Translations under genes and position numbers: made by a program | Shown: positions 23,032 to 25,817 of the stretch, piece after piece | Layout of the letters: each line of letters begins with the position of its first letter | Numbering within the stretch: the stretch's first letter is position 1 | Source: CAZOBJ01 sp964577825 | GTDB lineage: Bacteria > Planctomycetota > SZUA-567 > JAFGNG01 | Direction of reading: 5' to 3' | DNA length: 25,817 nucleotides | Assembly: GCA_964577825.1 (NCBI GenBank) | Contig: CAZOBJ010000037.1 | Location: 1-25,817, forward strand | Notes under the pieces: model-generated | The model's database searches: none | What the model was told of the DNA's origin: nothing | Seen by the model: the letters and a program-made list of their open reading frames with translations, nothing else

Positions 23032-23670
23032 TCACTCGTCCTCCTGATGCCAGGACGTGTCTTCAGTGGGCCAGTTGGTCGGAGGAGCGTTTATCCCTTG
23101 AGGAAATGAGGAGATGAAAGTCAGGAAAGCCGAGATGGTCTCTCCCGAAAACCGATTCTTGTGGCCTCGGCCGACTTTGAGATCGTACAAGCTTGTCGGC
23201 AAGTGAGGACCAGCGCTGCCGAAATAGTAGAACGTCTTACCGATGAGAACCCGCTTGCCTTTCAGGTCATGCGCCTTGCTCTCTGGATTCTCCTGCTCTT
23301 CATTGGAGTGCATCGACCGCAACTGGTGGAAGCCGCCGTTTGGCAATGGCTTGTAAATGTTGTCTCCACACTTGCAGATGAACTTCGCCTTGGTGTAGTC
23401 GGGTACCTTGCTGGCAAAACGCTGGTCGCGGTAGTAGCGCGCATAGCCGAGAATCTCATCCACCTCCATGGCGAACACTACTCGATTCTCCTGGGCGGCT
23501 GGACCCAATCCCACGATCCAATCCCCTGGCTCGGCGGTCCGTCTGATCGTCGGCTTGCAGGTGGCAAGCGTACAGCAGCCCCAAAAAGGATTCGGCGCAA
23601 AGCCGGTGTCATAAGTAACAGCGTACGAATACAACTTCATCGGCCGTGTATTCTTGGATGCGAATTCCAT
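23032..23670 (-). CDS. Nmad2 (nucleotide modification associated domain 2) protein
   Basis: 212 residues from the ATG at 23670, or 202 from ATG 23640, where relatives usually begin (MKLYSYAVTYDTGFAPNPF). Family hallmarks: GFAPNPFWG, the CTLATCKPTIRR block, GDWIVGLG, a KCGDNIYKP segment, FHQL-S-HS, KRVLIG-TFYYFGSAGP. Nmad domains were predicted from genomic context to act with enzymes that modify DNA or nucleotides, often in phages; the biochemical role is unproven. No modifying enzyme is adjacent, though an adenine methyltransferase lies 20 kb away in the window. Neither start has a good ribosome site. A promoter-bearing repeat lies 48 bases upstream. A/T-richer than the window average, consistent with acquisition. 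Confidence 0.85.
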   Translation of the reverse strand: MEFASKNTRPMKLYSYAVTYDTGFAPNPFWGCCTLATCKPTIRRTAEPGDWIVGLGPAAQENRVVFAMEVDEILGYARYYRDQRFASKVPDYTKAKFICKCGDNIYKPLPNGGFHQLRSMHSNEEQENPESKAHDLKGKRVLIGKTFYYFGSAGPHLPTSLYDLKVGRGHKNRFSGETISAFLTFISSFPQGINAPPTNWPTEDTSWHQEDE

Positions 23671-23717
23671 ATTCTGCCCAAATCTCTATTTGCCGCCGGA
23701 CTCGATACTCGTATGAG

Positions 23718-23746
23718 ATGCTACGCCCGCCCAACAGGGCCGTCAA
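23718..23746 (-). promoter_or_regulatory. Promoter inside repeat copy 1, facing the Nmad2 gene
   Basis: Leftward TTGACG (23746-23741), exactly 17 bases, TAGCAT (23723-23718). Expected transcription start near 23711, giving a leader of about 41 or 71 bases depending on the Nmad2 start used. Confidence 0.55.
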
Positions 23747-23780
23747 GCATCGGTTCGGGGTCTCTCGTCGCGCAAGCGCC
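23718..23780 (-). repeat. 63-base repeat, copy 1 (upstream of Nmad2 gene)
   Basis: Matches 24794-24856 in 57 of 63 positions, same orientation, 1076 bases apart. The two copies bracket the LolA-like gene. It contains the core GTTGGGC (23735-23729, leftward) and the promoter listed separately. The LolA-like gene's stop lies 36 bases beyond its far end, at CTCTAAC. Copy 1 also has complementary arms CGACAAGCCATCG and CGATGCTTGACG (leftward), with one mismatch and one extra base. Confidence 0.8.
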
Positions 23781-23815
23781 GCTGCGGCGATGGCTTGTCG
23801 TGCGTCATGTTCTTG

Positions 23816-24712
23816 TTAGAGGTCGCCACCAGCCCCACCGATCACTTCATCGAAGTCTTTGAGAACCGTGCCTTCGGGCAGAGAAAACGTGAAATCGCTC
23901 TTGTCTAGCTCGGGCGAGGAAATCTGTTCGTGAAGTTCGACAAGAGACCCCTTCATCTTTTGATTCTTGAGCGCCGTTGTCGATCTCTCTATCGTCTCTC
24001 TCAGGTTCCTCTTGCTCTCTTCGGTCACTTCTTCACCCATCTGCTCAATGGCTTCCTCAAGTTGTTCATCGGTCATTTCAGGCATTTGCAGGCCGCCTTC
24101 CGGAGGCTCAAGAGACCGGTAGTACTTCTTGATCACATGCCTGGATGTCGAGATCCAAAACGTCTCCTTCTTCGAAATCACGGATGGCCCGCTTATCACG
24201 TAACAGTCTTCTTCGCCGACTTCTTCATTCTTTCCGATTTGTGGATTCTTGAGACGGAGAAAGGAGGCCGTTTGATGTCTCAATCCGGGCAGGAACAGCG
24301 ACGGTACTGTGAACGCAGACCCACGCGAAATCCCTGTTGCACCACCCAGAGCAAGCTCGTCGCTGTCCATCTTGAAATACGCATTCATGACGCCCATGTA
24401 GAGATACGGTTGCGTGCCATCACTCCATACCGCACCCGACTGGACCATGCGCGGGAGCGGCATGTTCTCCTGAGTCCAGGAAATCAGATAGAGATTCGGC
24501 TTCTTCAAGAGGATCGAAAACGACGTCTCCATCTTCATTCCGTGGGTGTCGATGTTGGCAGTAATCGTTCCGTTCGCCTTGTAGGTTTGCATTTCCTTGT
24601 ACTTGGCCGCAACGGCCTCCAGTATCTCGTATGGAGAAACGTCGGCGCCAAAGGCTTGGCCCGCCAGCGTCAAGACAGCGATGGCAAGCGGGGATATCCT
24701 CTTTCCTGTCAT
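23816..24712 (-). CDS. LolA/DUF2092-like exported protein
   Basis: 298 residues from the ATG at 24712, chosen because AAAGGA lies upstream and a signal peptide follows at once (MTGKRISPLAIAVLTLAGQAFGA); the open frame continues 20 codons further without support. After the signal come YEILEAVAAKYKEMQTYKANGTI and repeated beta strands (METSFSILLKKPNLYLISWTQ, AVWSDGTQPYLYM), as in the half-barrel lipoprotein-carrier (LolA/LolB-like) and DUF2092 families. A helical Glu-rich region follows (EMTDEQLEEAIEQMGEEV), then a closing FTFSLPEGTVLKDFDEV. Periplasmic; a lipid- or lipoprotein-carrier role is only suggested by the fold. A/T-rich relative to the window. Its stop codon coincides with the CTCTAAC that borders repeat copy 1. 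Confidence 0.75.
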   Translation of the reverse strand: MTGKRISPLAIAVLTLAGQAFGADVSPYEILEAVAAKYKEMQTYKANGTITANIDTHGMKMETSFSILLKKPNLYLISWTQENMPLPRMVQSGAVWSDGTQPYLYMGVMNAYFKMDSDELALGGATGISRGSAFTVPSLFLPGLRHQTASFLRLKNPQIGKNEEVGEEDCYVISGPSVISKKETFWISTSRHVIKKYYRSLEPPEGGLQMPEMTDEQLEEAIEQMGEEVTEESKRNLRETIERSTTALKNQKMKGSLVELHEQISSPELDKSDFTFSLPEGTVLKDFDEVIGGAGGDL

Positions 24713-24793
24713 GTCTCTATCCTTTCTGCATGCAGCGCAAGGCTTCATCCTGCGCAAGTTTGGGCCTCCCACAAATGCGCCCTTGCTCCACGA

Positions 24794-24822
24794 ATACTAC
24801 GCCCGCCCAACAGGGCCGTCAA
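24794..24822 (-). promoter_or_regulatory. Promoter inside repeat copy 2, facing the LolA-like gene
   Basis: Leftward TTGACG (24822-24817), 17-base spacer, TAGTAT (24799-24794). The LolA-like ATG is about 80 bases further on. The spacer sequence is identical to that of copy 1, so the promoter and the repeat cannot be separated by sequence alone. Confidence 0.6.
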
Positions 24823-24856
24823 GCGTTGGTTCGGGGTGTCTCGTCGCGCGATCGCC
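24794..24856 (-). repeat. 63-base repeat, copy 2 (upstream of LolA-like gene)
   Basis: Partner of the copy at 23718-23780, in the same orientation, with GTTGGGC at 24811-24805 read leftward. Unlike copy 1, I see no convincing complementary left arm upstream of it, which weakens a strict attC reading for this copy. Confidence 0.8.
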
Positions 24857-24908
24857 TCCGCGCGGTCTCAGCGGCCATCTTGCGCGCCCAATTTGTCCTG
24901 GCAAAAGG

Positions 24909-24998
24909 GTTGGCCATGCATGTACAGAAACGGCGGCGCGGACAAGCGCGGCGGCGTGCGTTCGCGCAGCGTGTTGGCTATGCATGTTCAGAAGCGGC
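24909..24998. repeat. Pair of 26-base direct repeats containing ATGCAT
   Basis: GTTGGCCATGCATGTACAGA at 24909 and GTTGGCTATGCATGTTCAGA at 24973 begin two 26-base units that match in 23 positions, 64 bases apart, in the gap between the methyltransferase stop (25011) and repeat copy 2. Each unit starts with a GTTGGCY box and includes the self-complementary ATGCAT. Function unknown; the remainder of the 298-base gap shows nothing else. Confidence 0.55.
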
Positions 24999-25010
24999 CC
25001 GCGCGATTGG

Positions 25011-25655
25011 TTACGAAGGACTTCCTTTCTCCTTCGAGCGGGATGGCCGCGTGCGCATCACCAGGGTTCCGAACCGCTCGTCCAGTTCTGTGCGTTCCAC
25101 GTCGAGGTGCGCATGCTCCACGAGCGCCCTCAGCCCTCCCTGGCGCAGGAACAGCGCCCAGTGCCTGAAGTGTTGCAGTCCGGCCGCCAGTTCGACCGCG
25201 CCGCGGGCGAGCCGCTCTGTCCCGGTCTGCGCAGCCGCATCAACGTCGGCAAGGATCAGGCGGTCGGCCAGGCTCTGCATCTGGCGAAGGACGCTGCGCC
25301 GGCGCGCCTCGTCCAGCGTGTGAAGGAAGAGCGATGCCACCGCGAAATCGAAATGCCCGCGCACCATCCTGTCCATCCGTGCTGCGTCCGCGTGGAGAAA
25401 CTGCACTCTCCCGCCGTGCGGATGCCCGCGCCGCGCCCGCTCGGCGACCCGGATCATCTTCGCCGACGCGTCAAGCCCGACCACGCTCCGGCAGCGCGAC
25501 GCGAGTTGCATGGCCAGCGCCCCGGTGCCGGAGCCCACCTCTAGCACGCAGCTATCGGGCTGCACCATCTCGGCGATCAGCTGTCTCGTGCGGTCCAGCC
25601 GGGGATCGATGTACCGGCGGTAGATCCGTCCATGATACCAGTGCGCGCCGTGCAC
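25011..25655 (-). CDS. Class I SAM-dependent methyltransferase
   Basis: 214 residues from a GTG at 25655, chosen because GAGAGGG sits six bases upstream; the longer frame runs back through a terminator and the tRNA gene and cannot be coding. SAM-binding motif I is VLEVGSGTGALA (37-48), motif II VVGLDASAKM, then FLHADAARMD and a FDFAVASLFLHTLD post-motif, the pattern of UbiE/type-11 small-molecule methyltransferases. Its acceptor is unknown. C-terminal sequence ends in a polar KEKGSPS tail. It follows the tRNA-Ala gene but the intrinsic terminator between them implies separate transcription; I see no clear promoter in the short gap. Confidence 0.9.
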   Translation of the reverse strand: MHGAHWYHGRIYRRYIDPRLDRTRQLIAEMVQPDSCVLEVGSGTGALAMQLASRCRSVVGLDASAKMIRVAERARRGHPHGGRVQFLHADAARMDRMVRGHFDFAVASLFLHTLDEARRRSVLRQMQSLADRLILADVDAAAQTGTERLARGAVELAAGLQHFRHWALFLRQGGLRALVEHAHLDVERTELDERFGTLVMRTRPSRSKEKGSPS

Positions 25656-25700
25656 GGGGATCCCTCTCGAAATGGACGATCGCCACCGAAGGCGTCCCGG

Positions 25701-25735
25701 AAACAAACAGGGCCCCGTCCCTGCAGACGGAGCCC
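25701..25735 (-). terminator. Rho-independent terminator downstream of tRNA-Ala
   Basis: Leftward: a 10-pair stem GGGCTCCGTC / GACGGGGCCC (one T-G pair) with a six-base loop, followed by TGTTTGTTT. This is the best intrinsic terminator in the window and lies 10 bases past the tRNA CCA end. Confidence 0.85.
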
Positions 25736-25744
25736 CTCGAAAGA

Positions 25745-25817
25745 TGGTGGAGCCGATGGGGGTCGAACCCACGACCTCAGCATTGCGAACGCTGCGCTCT
25801 CCCAACTGAGCTACGGC
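25745..25817 (-). tRNA. tRNA-Ala (anticodon CGC), first bases outside window
   Basis: Leftward reading gives the D-arm GCTCAGTTGGGAGAGC, an anticodon arm CAGCG-TTCGCAA-TGCTG with CGC in the loop, a T-arm with GGTTCGACC, and the 3' acceptor strand CGGCTCC followed by A and an encoded CCA. The window edge removes about three bases of the 5' acceptor strand. The T at position 70 fits the G3-U70 pair that marks alanine tRNAs, but position 3 itself is not visible. CGC reads the alanine codon GCG, frequent in this GC-rich genome. Confidence 0.93.

Noticed and set aside
22739..23035. 98-codon leftward frame between the PHP and Nmad2 genes
   Set aside because: It crosses the sulfatase remnant in the wrong frame and has no domain or ribosome site.
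25656..25805. Methyltransferase frame extended through the tRNA
   Set aside because: It would translate a tRNA gene and an intrinsic terminator; the GTG at 25655 has a good ribosome site.
1..25817. CRISPR arrays, rRNA, transposases, integrases, riboswitches
   Set aside because: Scanned by eye; no regularly spaced repeats, rRNA-like stretch, recombinase motif or known aptamer was found.

Overview
This is a high-GC bacterial chromosomal segment. It carries two formylglycine-type sulfatases, two Gfo/Idh/MocA oxidoreductases, a xylose-isomerase-like sugar epimerase/isomerase, a very large secreted protein with a rhamnosidase-like N-terminal beta-sandwich, and several small exported proteins. That content is typical of polysaccharide-degrading bacteria of the PVC group (Planctomycetota, Lentisphaerota, Kiritimatiellota) or neighbours such as Hydrogenedentota. 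The lineage is an inference from content; no taxonomic marker is present. Most genes have clear GGAGG-type ribosome binding sites, and several upstream regions carry sigma70-like promoters of the form GCTTGACR-N16/17-TANNNT.

Left part (1-12990). An MscS-type mechanosensitive channel (cut by the window edge) and a small exported protein read rightward. They converge on a long leftward block. Read in transcription order, that block is a promoter at 12863-12836, a Gfo/Idh/MocA oxidoreductase, a sugar phosphate isomerase/epimerase-like TIM barrel, a small membrane-anchored protein, a second Gfo/Idh/MocA oxidoreductase, the 1141-residue secreted protein, and then three genes with overlapping ends: serine O-acetyltransferase, a double-GNAT acetyltransferase and an Eco57I/TaqI-like adenine DNA methyltransferase. 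The first five or so look like one carbohydrate-use unit. The last three form a translationally coupled trio whose shared purpose is unclear.

Middle (12991-18640). A second leftward unit has its own strong promoter (15553-15525). It holds two exported proteins, a PPC/DUF296-domain protein and a QueG-like 4Fe-4S protein. Divergent from it is a hybrid sensor with a periplasmic solute-binding domain and a histidine kinase core but no adjacent response regulator. A PepSY-like exported protein and a four-helix membrane protein follow on the minus strand; the latter has a promoter whose -35 box lies inside a perfect 12-base palindrome.

Right part (18687-25817). Two sulfatases, one close to choline-sulfatase, lie in tandem. 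Upstream of them is a patch visibly richer in A/T that looks acquired or rearranged. It holds a PHP-domain phosphoesterase, a frameshifted and truncated remnant of a sulfatase start (a duplicate of the start and leader of the intact sulfatase), an Nmad2-domain protein linked to nucleotide modification, and a LolA/DUF2092-like exported protein. Two copies of a 63-base repeat bracket the last of these. The repeat contains a near-consensus promoter and also has some traits of integron attC sites. The window ends with a SAM-dependent methyltransferase, an intrinsic terminator, and a tRNA-Ala(CGC) truncated by the window edge. No transposase, integrase, CRISPR array or rRNA was seen.
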